Positions 45,501 to 51,992 of a DNA stretch of 64,000 nt are shown one piece after another (position 1 is the first letter of the stretch; every line of letters starts with the position of its first letter). The notes below the pieces were generated by a model. The model saw nothing but the letters and a program-made list of their open reading frames with translations. It was not told the DNA's origin and made no database searches. Origin of the DNA: Hymenobacter elongatus (GTDB lineage Bacteria; Bacteroidota; Bacteroidia; Cytophagales; Hymenobacteraceae); NCBI RefSeq assembly GCF_004745955.1, contig NZ_SRLD01000009.1, forward strand, positions 60,897-124,896, given 5' to 3'. Both the position numbers and the translations under genes were made by a program.

Positions 45501-45762
45501 TATCGAGACTGGCACCGGCGTTGAAGGCATGCAGCCCGGCCAGGGGCATGACCCGGTCGTAGAGGATGCCGGAGGCGATGGGCGTACGGCTCAGGTGCTG
45601 GGTGAGGCTGTCGATGGTGGCAGTGAAGTGGTTGAGCGTAGCCGGCAAGGACGGGGGCGGATTGCCCGGCGCGGCAGCAGCGGCAGCCAGCGGACGTTGG
45701 GCATAGCTAGGCCGGGCAGCTCCGAGAAGGAGCAGCACCAATAGCAGGTAGCAATGTTTCAT
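42556..45762 (-). CDS. Secreted lipase-like alpha/beta-hydrolase with T9SS sorting tail
   Basis: 1068 aa. Signal peptide at 1-22 (LLLVLLLLGAARPSYAQ). An N-terminal domain (about 40-150) is also found as truncated copies downstream in the same series. The central hydrolase-like region has NPIIFIDGFDANDGRQLYYN (residues 334-353), FTIIGPSMAGLISRYALARM with the nucleophile elbow GPSMAG (Ser440), and ALWVSLDSPHQGANIPLADQ, as in DUF676/lipase-type esterases. Ig-like beta repeats follow (VVSGQGTATPTVQAQPGFVG). A T9SS sorting domain closes the protein (LQLYPNPASEQVEITVTEPD ... YQVQVRLGSQVLRRQLSVQ). A surface-exposed esterase is the best guess; substrate unknown. Last and only intact member of the cassette series. 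Confidence 0.85.
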   Translation of the reverse strand: MKHCYLLLVLLLLGAARPSYAQRPLAAAAAAPGNPPPSLPATLNHFTATIDSLTQHLSRTPIASGILYDRVMPLAGLHAFNAGASLDTSSAAHFRQAYLELYTAAYNPSNRPRPAYLRARADYLARRDSVPLAVFDAAFHQLDTLARADNLLTEQNGLLYDVAGRPRSPFVARALVLAAALTDTIAPTTRFYFGPELALSTRGRTVSSLLIDFDNQQAPVQCLPGQAVPVSYGTPGAKVLRFTVFFADGTQAPALARLYVRDGVLSRASLPLTSNFEEVIATKGFTDYTFTSNGSFSTPVKLSLYGMGQTLTVLHHPLSQAQELAATGSYQLRNPIIFIDGFDANDGRQLYYNTPESHSIYNDLREQGILDLFDRQERDLIILNFPKSRRPKVGGGWTDFDVDGGTDYIERNALVLVQLLNDLKPRLAGPADKFTIIGPSMAGLISRYALARMEQEQLAATTPADQAYWDHRTALWVSLDSPHQGANIPLADQEFLRYYQGLSDVAEQTLNESINSPASRQMLVHHYLAGSELPAGAPGFRNQFMLALRDNGLSNSFGYPVNLRRVALANGRLDGIQRPDITPCGTALQLDIFLRHRAQKRRRRTYFLWINTTNSFSSATLNFTPGQNTRCQVFEGKISPLVLGGTGYSGQSIPLRRRTFVFNGSAGSYDLAPGGSYNTQEQIRQKTEAADDLAPFDAVFDNVVAEHCFIPTVSALAYQYQTLSSYRTTQSLPRPYANMLGRDLSCSGETPFDAYYGPAHTNTYHVEPDGEGLAFLAQELSMVTKATAMSSTITALCPGGSAQISIPTECSRLAASGQPLFPVTYSWTTADPGLRVVSGQGTATPTVQAQPGFVGFTSVFVTATRAGFQPSAPTRYSVYVGGGYTSAVGPYVPVCSSSQVVFTAGGGNIDGNYSWNVYLNDQLRNSLIVRNDNATLTVQPDQAGTLRVEATAEDLCAGGQTTPSPAYVTVVSQIDGFPCNTIGPSLQLYPNPASEQVEITVTEPDGTARRGGPAFQVTLYNGQGRPLRQAEASAGRVLLSTATLPAGLYQVQVRLGSQVLRRQLSVQH

Positions 45763-45798
45763 ACAGGAATAGAAATAGGATAGTAGGAACGAGACGGA

Positions 45799-46359
45799 TT
45801 AGAAGGGATAGTCGAAGCGGCCGTGGGTGATTTGGTGGGTTTCTGGGCCGGTTTCTTCTTTGACCGTCATCTCGAAGGTGCCCGAAACGATGTGAGCCAC
45901 TGTGTCGAAGCGGGTGATGGTGAGCGTGCCGGTAGCCGTTGGGCCAGTCAAGAAGAGGCGCGGAATAGAGACGCTTTTGTTCATAGAAAACAGACCATAG
46001 GCTGGGTTTCGGTCGCCGAGCATAATGCTGGCTTGTTGGTCGAACTGAAAGGTGCCGGTTTTTCGCACGTCAGGCAGGTAGATGTTCAGCCCCGTCCTGT
46101 CACTATACTTGCTGAAAGTAAGCGAAAGAGAGCAGCCAGTTTTGGTGCGTCGCCATTTCGCCAGATACCCGCCGCCGCCGCTGCCGCCGATGTTAATGGT
46201 CTTACTGTCATCAGGCAGCCAGGCTTGGCCATCGAGCAGGAAGGCGCCGGCCCCGCTACCGGTCTGGGTGGCATCGGGCAGCTTTTCCAGCTCGGTTTTT
46301 TCTTTTTTGCAAGCGCTGGCCGTGAGCAGCAGGGCCAGCAGGCAGAGGTGGGGTTTCAT
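45799..46359 (-). CDS. DUF6252-like lipoprotein, copy A
   Basis: 186 aa from the ATG at 46359 (another ATG two codons earlier). Lipobox LLLTASAC-KKEK, then TELEKLPDATQTGSGAGAFL, the family's fold-start LDGQAWLPDDSKT, and a beta-sandwich-like remainder ending GTFEMTV...THGRFDYPF. Nearly the same protein as copy C (by eye about 85% identical). The pattern 'TGTLTITRFDTVAHIVSGTF' followed by a strand and 'HGRFD' is shared by all four copies. Outer-membrane lipoprotein, function unknown. A 15-bp palindrome lies 65 bases upstream of the ATG, and a TAGCTTGC -7-like box 24-31 bases upstream. Confidence 0.85.
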   Translation of the reverse strand: MKPHLCLLALLLTASACKKEKTELEKLPDATQTGSGAGAFLLDGQAWLPDDSKTINIGGSGGGGYLAKWRRTKTGCSLSLTFSKYSDRTGLNIYLPDVRKTGTFQFDQQASIMLGDRNPAYGLFSMNKSVSIPRLFLTGPTATGTLTITRFDTVAHIVSGTFEMTVKEETGPETHQITHGRFDYPF

Positions 46360-46416
46360 AGCCATAGAGGTAAAGGCAGGAAGCAAGCTAAACAGGCAAG
46401 GGAGGAATAACCCATT

Positions 46417-46693
46417 TTACGGACCAACGCTGCGTTGGGCGGGGGCAGTACCAACGCTGGCGTGCAGGGCGGCCAGGCTGGCTACCCGGTCATACAGAAC
46501 GCTGGTGTCCTGGCTGCCGGTGACGGGGGGGGGCGAGCGGGGCCAGCAGGCTATCGGCGCGGCGCTGCCAGCCGCTGAGGGGCTCGGGGGGCAGATTGAA
46601 CATTGGGGGCCGTCTAATGCGGGTTGGCAGCGTAGGCTGGGCCAGAGCGGAACCGCCAAGCAGTAGCAGCAGCCAGAGTAAACCGGATTTCAT
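46417..46693 (-). pseudogene. Truncated, frameshifted relative of the lipase-like protein (fragment A)
   Basis: Starts with a signal peptide (KSGLLWLLLLLGGSALAQ), continues PMFNLPPEPLSGWQRRADSL, then shifts frame and resumes as VTGSQDTSVLYDRVASLAAL before ending at the shared junction tail (VGTAPAQRSVGP). The shift falls at a run of nine C on the coding strand (46525-46533); one C fewer would restore a single frame. The SVLYDRVASLAALHA segment matches SGILYDRVMPLAGLHAF of the full-length neighbour. Everything beyond about residue 80 of the parent is missing. Confidence 0.7.
46424..46438. promoter_or_regulatory. 15-bp palindrome upstream of lipoprotein A
   Basis: CCAACGC-T-GCGTTGG, 65 bases upstream of the copy A ATG. 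Same site, with a different centre base, before copies B and C. Confidence 0.6.
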
Positions 46694-46738
46694 AAGCAGA
46701 AAGGAGGGATAGAATAGATGATAAAGGGGCTGGTGTAG

Positions 46739-47299
46739 CTATTGCTTGCGGTCGAAGCGGCCGTTGGTGACAGTGATAGTCTTGGTGCGGTCAAACGTGC
46801 TAGCCGCCGTGAACTCGAAAGTGCCCGCTGAAAACGGCTTGTTCGCTAGTGTTAATACTATTTCCCCTGTATGCAGCGCATCGGTTACATACACCTCGCC
46901 GCCACCTTTATCGGCAGCAAACACGGCGTGGTTCAGAATATATTGTGGGCTACCCTGTGGGTAGTAGCGAGTTGATTGATTGAGCAGCTGCTTACCAACA
47001 GTGCGGGCTCGGAGAAATAGGGTAAGCGTCACGTTTTCGCCGTTGCGTTGCCCATACAGCTCCAGCATATACAGGCTATCAAAAGCAAATCCGCCGGTTA
47101 GTGGCGGAATGGCATTCGGCCCCAGCAGGCCACCACTAGGCAAGCCCGTAGCCACGAAGGCCTGCCCATCGATAAGGCAGCCGCCGGTATTCTGGCCCGT
47201 GCTGGTAGCGGCGGGCAGCTTGTCGAGTTCGGTTGCTTCTTTTTTGCAGGCGCTGGCCGTGAGCAGCAGAGCCAAGAGTAGCAATGGGAGATGTTTCAT
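46739..47299 (-). CDS. DUF6252-like lipoprotein, copy B
   Basis: 186 aa. Lipobox LLLTASAC-KKEA and TELDKLPAATSTGQNTGGCL, then IDGQAFVATGLPSGGLLG. The middle diverges from copies A and C (LYMLELYGQRNGENVTLTLF), while the end keeps the family pattern: GEIVLTLANKPFSAGTFEFT, then TKTITVTNGRFDRKQ. Same length as A and C. Divergence confined to the middle suggests that the exposed face has changed while the frame of the fold is kept. Palindrome 64 bases upstream of the ATG. Function unknown. Confidence 0.82.
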   Translation of the reverse strand: MKHLPLLLLALLLTASACKKEATELDKLPAATSTGQNTGGCLIDGQAFVATGLPSGGLLGPNAIPPLTGGFAFDSLYMLELYGQRNGENVTLTLFLRARTVGKQLLNQSTRYYPQGSPQYILNHAVFAADKGGGEVYVTDALHTGEIVLTLANKPFSAGTFEFTAASTFDRTKTITVTNGRFDRKQ

Positions 47300-47355
47300 A
47301 GCCTGGAGGTAAAGGGAGGAGGCAAGCTAAACAGGCAAGGGAGGAATAACCCATT

Positions 47356-47805
47356 TTACGGACCAACGCGGCGTTGGGCGGTACCAACGCCGGAGCCAGC
47401 GGCATCGAAGACGGCCAGGGGCACGGAGTCGCGGCGGGCGAGGTAGTCGGCGCGGGCGCGCAGGTAGGCCGGGTGCGGGCGGTTGCTGGGGTTGTAGGCG
47501 GCGGTGTAGAGCTCCAGGTAGGCTTGGCGAAAGTGGGCGGCCGAGGAGGTGTCGAGACTGGCTCCGGTATTGAAGGCATGCAGGGCGGCCAGGGGCATAA
47601 CCCTATCGTAGAGGATGCCGGAGGAGATGGGCGCGCGGCTCAGGTGCTGGGTGAGGCTGTCGATGGTGGCGGTGAAGTGGTTGAGCGCCGCCAGCGGCGC
47701 GGGAGGCGGGTTGCCAGGGGCGGCGGCGGCGGCCAGCATGCGTTGGGCATGGACCGGCCGGGCGGCTCCGAGCAGGAGCAGCAGCAGCAGATAGCAGTGT
47801 TTCAT
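47356..47805 (-). pseudogene. Truncated copy of the lipase-like protein (fragment B)
   Basis: 149 aa open frame whose first ~137 residues match the N-terminus of the 1068-aa protein almost residue for residue (signal peptide, NHFTATIDSLTQHLSRAPIS, SGILYDRVMPLAALHAFNTG, ARADYLARRDSVPLAVFDAA). It then breaks abruptly into the shared tail GSGVGTAQRRVGP and stops. The hydrolase region and T9SS tail are absent, so if secreted it would stay in the periplasm. It could be a decayed duplicate or a retained small protein; the frame is intact and has a good signal peptide. Confidence 0.75.
47363..47377. promoter_or_regulatory. 15-bp palindrome upstream of lipoprotein B
   Basis: CCAACGC-G-GCGTTGG, 64 bases upstream of the copy B ATG. 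Confidence 0.6.
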
Positions 47806-47840
47806 ACAGGAATAGAAATAAGGATAAGGAATGAGACGGA

Positions 47841-48401
47841 TTAGAAGGGATAGTCAAATCGACCATGAGTAAGCTGGTGGGTTTCCGGGCTTTTATCCTC
47901 TTTGACAGTCATCTCGAAGGTGCCTGAAACGATGTGGGCCACTGTGTCGAAGCGGGTGATAGTGAGCGTGCCCGTAGCCGTCGGGCCGGTTAGGAAGCTT
48001 CGCGGTATAGATAGGCTTTTGGTCATGAAATAAACACCATAAGCTGGGTTTCGGTCGCCAAGCATGATACTGGCTTGTTGGTCGAACTGAAAGGTGCCAA
48101 TTTTTCGGACGTCGGGTAAGTAGATATTTAGACCAGTCCCGTCACTGTACTTGCCGAAGGTGAGTTCAAGAGCGCGGCCAGTCTTGGTGCGCCGCCACCG
48201 GGCCAGGAACCCGCCGCCGCCGCCGCCGATGTTAATGGTCTTGCTGTTATCAGGCAGCCAGGCTTGGCCATCCAGCAGGAAGGCTCCGGCCCCACTACCG
48301 GTCTGGGTGGCATCGGGCAGCTTTTCTAGCTCGGTCTTCTCTTTTTTACAGGCGCTGGCCGTGAGCAGCAGGGTCAGGAGTAGCAGTGGGAGATGGTTCA
48401 T
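47841..48401 (-). CDS. DUF6252-like lipoprotein, copy C
   Basis: 186 aa from the ATG at 48401. Lipobox LLLTASAC-KKEK; the protein is nearly identical to copy A from TELEKLPDATQTGSGAGAFL to the end (HGRFDYPF), differing mainly in the signal peptide and a few central residues. Its ATG overlaps the stop of fragment C (ATGA), so its translation may be coupled to that fragment. A TAGCTTGC box and the palindrome are placed as in copies A and B. Function unknown. Confidence 0.84.
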   Translation of the reverse strand: MNHLPLLLLTLLLTASACKKEKTELEKLPDATQTGSGAGAFLLDGQAWLPDNSKTINIGGGGGGFLARWRRTKTGRALELTFGKYSDGTGLNIYLPDVRKIGTFQFDQQASIMLGDRNPAYGVYFMTKSLSIPRSFLTGPTATGTLTITRFDTVAHIVSGTFEMTVKEDKSPETHQLTHGRFDYPF

Positions 48402-48733
48402 AGTCGTAGGGGTAAAGGGAGCAAGCAAGCTACGCAGGCGGGCGAGTACACCCTTATTTTACAGACCAACGCCGCGTTGGGCAGGACCAATGCCTGCCCG
48501 AAGGCATCGAGGCGGGCGACCGGGAAGACCCGGTCGTAGAGGATGCCGGAGGGTACCTGATTTTTGTCGAGGGCCGTGAGCAGACTGTCGAGGCCGAAGC
48601 GGTAGCTGCCCGGCAGCGGGGCGGGAGCTCCGGTCGGGGCAGAGAGCTGGCCAGCCAGTTGGGGTTGGACCTTTTGCGCCCAGCCTAGGCGGGCCGTTAG
48701 CAACAGGGCGAATACGACTAAAGTTATGCGCAT
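48398..48733 (-). pseudogene. Truncated relative of the lipase-like protein (fragment C)
   Basis: 111 aa. Signal peptide (RITLVVFALLLTARLGWAQ), a divergent linker (LSAPTGAPAPLPGSYRFGLD), then SGILYDRVFPVARLDAFGQA, the motif shared with the 1068-aa protein. Beyond it the frame runs into the junction tail (LVLPNAALVCK) and the leader of lipoprotein C, ending in an ATGA overlap with that gene. Shorter and more diverged than fragment B. Probably a relic, though an intact frame with a signal peptide leaves open a small secreted protein. Confidence 0.6.
48466..48480. promoter_or_regulatory. 15-bp palindrome upstream of lipoprotein C
   Basis: CCAACGC-C-GCGTTGG, 65 bases upstream of the copy C ATG. 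Confidence 0.6.
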
Positions 48734-48764
48734 ATAATATAGCGTAAGAAGGAATGGCAAGAGC

Positions 48765-49265
48765 TTATTTCAGGCGCACGTCAAAGCGGCCCTGGGTGAT
48801 GGTGATGGTTTTGCCGCTGCGGTAGTCAGAGGCCGTGAACTGGAAAGTGCCGGCGGCTATTTTGGCCACTGTGTCAATGCGCGTGAGTGTGACTGTGCCG
48901 GGATAGTCTAGGTTGGTATCGTACCTGGCGCCACTCACTGCGTGAGATCCATAGCTTCCAGAACTGGTTTCGCCTAGGGTATAGGTGCCGGGCTTGAAGG
49001 CATTGCGCAAGGCAAACTCCACATAGCCCCCACCCATGGCCGAGACAAGTAAATCGGTGCGGTAGATGTAAGCTTCCAGCGGGGCGCGGCGGGTAATGGA
49101 GGTAGCCTGCGCGGTTTTAGGCACAAAGGCTTTGCCGTCGACGAGGCAGCCGAAGGTGTGCTGGCCCTCCTGGGTGGCTTTGGGCAGGGCATCGGCTTCG
49201 GTTTCCTTCTCGCAGGCGGTGCTGAGTAAGCTCAAGGGCAGGAGCAGCAGAAGCGGTAGTTTCAT
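48765..49265 (-). CDS. DUF6252-like lipoprotein, copy D
   Basis: 166 aa from the ATG at 49265. Lipobox LSLLSTAC-EKET, then ADALPKATQEGQHTFGCLVD and GKAFVPKTAQATSITRRAPL. The middle differs from the other copies (GGGYVEFALRNAFKPGTYTL) but the closing pattern is kept: GTVTLTRIDTVAKIAAGTFQ, then KTITITQGRFDVRLK. It is the first gene of the series in transcription order and the most diverged, and it lacks the upstream palindrome. A longer frame reaches 49385 but includes no signal-like start. Confidence 0.82.
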   Translation of the reverse strand: MKLPLLLLLPLSLLSTACEKETEADALPKATQEGQHTFGCLVDGKAFVPKTAQATSITRRAPLEAYIYRTDLLVSAMGGGYVEFALRNAFKPGTYTLGETSSGSYGSHAVSGARYDTNLDYPGTVTLTRIDTVAKIAAGTFQFTASDYRSGKTITITQGRFDVRLK

Positions 49266-49771
49266 AGAAAGAGCCATAGGCCCGGCAACAAATAGTGAGT
49301 AATAGGAGATAGAGCAGTAACCGGTGGCAAGAATAGCGGAATACGAGCGCAACCCCGCCGAAGCGCCGAAAAGAAGCAGCGACAATCAGACTTTATACAC
49401 AACGGCTTATAAGGAAGAAAATGCCGTTTCACCGCGCTCAGCACAATCCAGACGCTTGGCTTCGGGGACTTTCCGGACTGAGTCTGAGCGGTCCGCCGTG
49501 GTCGTCCGGTGCCGGTTGCGAGGCGTCTCTGTCGCCCTGTAAGCAGGCCCGATGCTCTAGTGGCAGGCATGGTGCATGTTGGGGGCGTGCTGGGCTGGCC
49601 GGCGCGGTAGTCCGAGCGGGGCAGTGGGCTGGCAAGGATGGCAAGGGCGCGGAGATACGTACTACACCGTTCACGCCATCGGATACCAGTGGCCGCCCCG
49701 TAAGCCGCCCGGGTAGCGCCCCGCCGAAGAACTGGGGGTATGTATCCCCACGTTCATAAAAAGCCGGTCCG
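49266..49771. other. Non-coding stretch upstream of the lipoprotein series
   Basis: No supported gene on either strand; short open frames here lack start context and family features. The leader of lipoprotein copy D lies at its left end. The stretch continues to 50024 through the hairpin element and terminator. Confidence 0.4.
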
Positions 49772-49857
49772 GTCATGCTGAGCTTGTCGAAGCATCTCTC
49801 CCGCCGTGGTAACTACTTACTGTGGCGGTAGCGATGCTTCGACAAGCTCAGCATGAC
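49772..49857. repeat. Long hairpin element, copy 2
   Basis: Perfect 25-bp arms at 49772-49796 and 49833-49857 (outer GTCATGCTGAGC, inner GAAGCATC), an inner CCGCC/GGCGG stem, and a loop with TTACTGTGGC. Same layout as the element at 41736. Confidence 0.85.
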
Positions 49858-49964
49858 GGCCAATGGGATACGCTGGTACGCTCACCGGATGCGTAGCTGC
49901 TCGGCGGGACGCTCAAAACAGGTAAAACACCGCCCTAACTCTACTGTCTACTTCGGAAGGTCAC

Positions 49965-50000
49965 AAAAAAAGCACATCCGCCAGCGGATGTGCTTTTTTT
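49965..50000. terminator. Intrinsic terminator after the transglycosylase gene
   Basis: Stem AAAAAAAGCACATCCG / CGGATGTGCTTTTTTT with loop CCAG-type, 25 bases past the stop. Symmetric A and T runs. Confidence 0.92.
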
Positions 50001-50024
50001 GACGTCGTGCGCCGAATCCGGCGG

Positions 50025-51992
50025 CTACCCCTGCACCAGCAGCTTCTGGCCCGGTTTCACCTCGTCCGATTTGAGGTGGTTGAGCTTGCGCAGCTGCTCC
50101 ACCGTGACGCCTTGGTAGCGGCGCGAAATATTGTAGAGCGTGTCGCCGGGCTGCACCAAGTGTACGCGGGGAGCCGGCAGCATTTCGGTCCGGCTCGTCG
50201 TCGCGGCCTGGTTCGCAGGGGTTTTCACGGCCACAGCGGCGGCTTCCGCTTCCGTCGGGGCGCGGAAAAGGAGCTTCTGCCCCGGCACTACCGCCTCCGA
50301 TTCCAGATTATTCCAGGCCATAAGCTGCGCCACGCTGACGCCCGCGTTGCGGGCCAGCTTGGTCAGGTAGTCGCCCCGGCGCACGATGTATTCGGCGGGT
50401 AGACTGTCGTGGGTGAGCGGCGCGGCCGTTTTTGCCACGGTAGGCTTTGGTTCGGGGGGCGCTGTTCCGCGTGCGACTCTAGGGCTTCGGCTCGAAGCGG
50501 TGGCCACTCGGGCGGGTTCAGCGGCTGGCTCCGTAGTAGCTTCTGGCGCGGGCACTGGCCGGGTAGTAGCCACGGCGGCTTCCGCATCGGCTGGAGGCAC
50601 GGCCACCGGTAGCCGGGCCGGTACGGTAGGCTTGCGAGTAGCTACGGCTACGGCTGGCGTTTCCGCCGCTTCCCGGGGCACGAACAGTACCAGTTGCTGC
50701 TTGGCTACCAGGGCTTTGCCGCGCCGCAGCTTGTTCCAGCGCAGCACCTGCGCCTGGCTCACCTCATACCGCTCGGCTACATCGGCCACGCTTTCCCCGC
50801 GCCGCACCGAGTGCCGAACGCGGCGGTACTTCGGCTGCTCTGCTTCCGGCTTTTCGGCTGCGGCAATGGCGGTGCTGGTCGAGTCGGTGCCGAGCAGGGT
50901 AGGAGCTATGGGAACAATAGGGCGCGGCGGGGGCACCACTACTTTGCAGAAATCCAGCACCGTGTTGCGGTCCAGCACGGCCAGCTCGGTACGCACGCAG
51001 GCGGGCACCGTGAGGCGGTAGTTGCGCACGGTTTCGGGCAGGAAGGGCTTCCGGATTTCGGGGTTGTACTTGGAAATAGCCGCTGAATCGAGTCCGAACT
51101 GAGCCGAGAATTTGCGCAGGTCCAGGCTGCGGCCCGAAATCATCAGCGTATCGGTGGCTTCCGGGTATTGGTAGTGCAGCGAGTCATTATGCAGGTCGTG
51201 CTCCTTAGCGTACTGCAGCGTGTACATAGCCGCCGTAAACGTGGGCACGTAGTTGCGCGTTTCCTTGGGCAGCTGGGGGTACAAATCCCAGAAAGTACGC
51301 TTGCCGGTGCGCTTCATGGCCCGCTGCACGTTGCCGCCGCCCCAGTTGTAGGCGGCCAGCACCAGCTCCCAGTCGCCAAACATGCGGTATAGGTCGCGCA
51401 GGTAGCGGCAGGCGGCCTCCGTCGACTTCTCGGGGTTCATCCGCTCGTCGATGTACTCGTTCTGCACCAGGCGCATATCGCGCCCGGTGGGGCCCATAAA
51501 CTGCCACAAGCCCACGGCACCCACCCGGGAGCGGGCCGTAGGCAGCAGCGCCGACTCTACCACCGCCAGGTATTTCAGATCCTGGGGCAACTGGTATTTG
51601 GCCAGATACTTCTCAAACAGCGGAAAATACAGATTCTGCCGCTCCAGAATGCGCTGCGTATAGCCCCGATTCCGGACCGTGAAGTAGTTCACGAAGCTCA
51701 TCACCGTGCCGTTGAACACATGCGGCATCTCGGTGTCGAGGCAGCTCACCCGGTCCCCGACCAGGTCGCGCAGCTCGGGGGGCGTTTGCAGCCACACCAA
51801 GCGGGCCGAGTCGAGGGCCAGCGTGGGCTCGGCCACCAACGAATCGGGTGGCAGCGTAAGCTGAACGCGGGTTGTATCGTCGGAGCGGTTGCCGGCCGGG
51901 GTCAGTTCGGGTTGTATCTGCGCCACCCCGGAATGGGCAGCAGCAGCCAACAGCAGAAAAGGGGCAGCAACACGCAGCAACGACTTTTTCAT
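50025..51992 (-). CDS. Lytic transglycosylase with three LysM domains (MltD-like)
   Basis: 655 aa. Signal peptide at 1-24 (RVAAPFLLLAAAAHSGVAQ). The SLT domain at about 110-290 holds the catalytic Glu in YLAVVESALLPTARSRVGAV, then GLWQFMGPTGRDM and VLAAYNWGGGNVQRAM. LysM peptidoglycan-binding domains follow: HSVRRGESVADVAERYEVSQ at about 400, YIVRRGDYLTKLARNAGVSV near 545 and HLVQPGDTLYNISRRYQGVT near 610, separated by Ala/Pro/Thr-rich linkers. It cleaves glycan strands with anhydro-product formation in the periplasm. Its ATG overlaps the gatA stop, so it is the last gene of the tatA-tatA-gatA unit. Confidence 0.93.
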   Translation of the reverse strand: MKKSLLRVAAPFLLLAAAAHSGVAQIQPELTPAGNRSDDTTRVQLTLPPDSLVAEPTLALDSARLVWLQTPPELRDLVGDRVSCLDTEMPHVFNGTVMSFVNYFTVRNRGYTQRILERQNLYFPLFEKYLAKYQLPQDLKYLAVVESALLPTARSRVGAVGLWQFMGPTGRDMRLVQNEYIDERMNPEKSTEAACRYLRDLYRMFGDWELVLAAYNWGGGNVQRAMKRTGKRTFWDLYPQLPKETRNYVPTFTAAMYTLQYAKEHDLHNDSLHYQYPEATDTLMISGRSLDLRKFSAQFGLDSAAISKYNPEIRKPFLPETVRNYRLTVPACVRTELAVLDRNTVLDFCKVVVPPPRPIVPIAPTLLGTDSTSTAIAAAEKPEAEQPKYRRVRHSVRRGESVADVAERYEVSQAQVLRWNKLRRGKALVAKQQLVLFVPREAAETPAVAVATRKPTVPARLPVAVPPADAEAAVATTRPVPAPEATTEPAAEPARVATASSRSPRVARGTAPPEPKPTVAKTAAPLTHDSLPAEYIVRRGDYLTKLARNAGVSVAQLMAWNNLESEAVVPGQKLLFRAPTEAEAAAVAVKTPANQAATTSRTEMLPAPRVHLVQPGDTLYNISRRYQGVTVEQLRKLNHLKSDEVKPGQKLLVQG

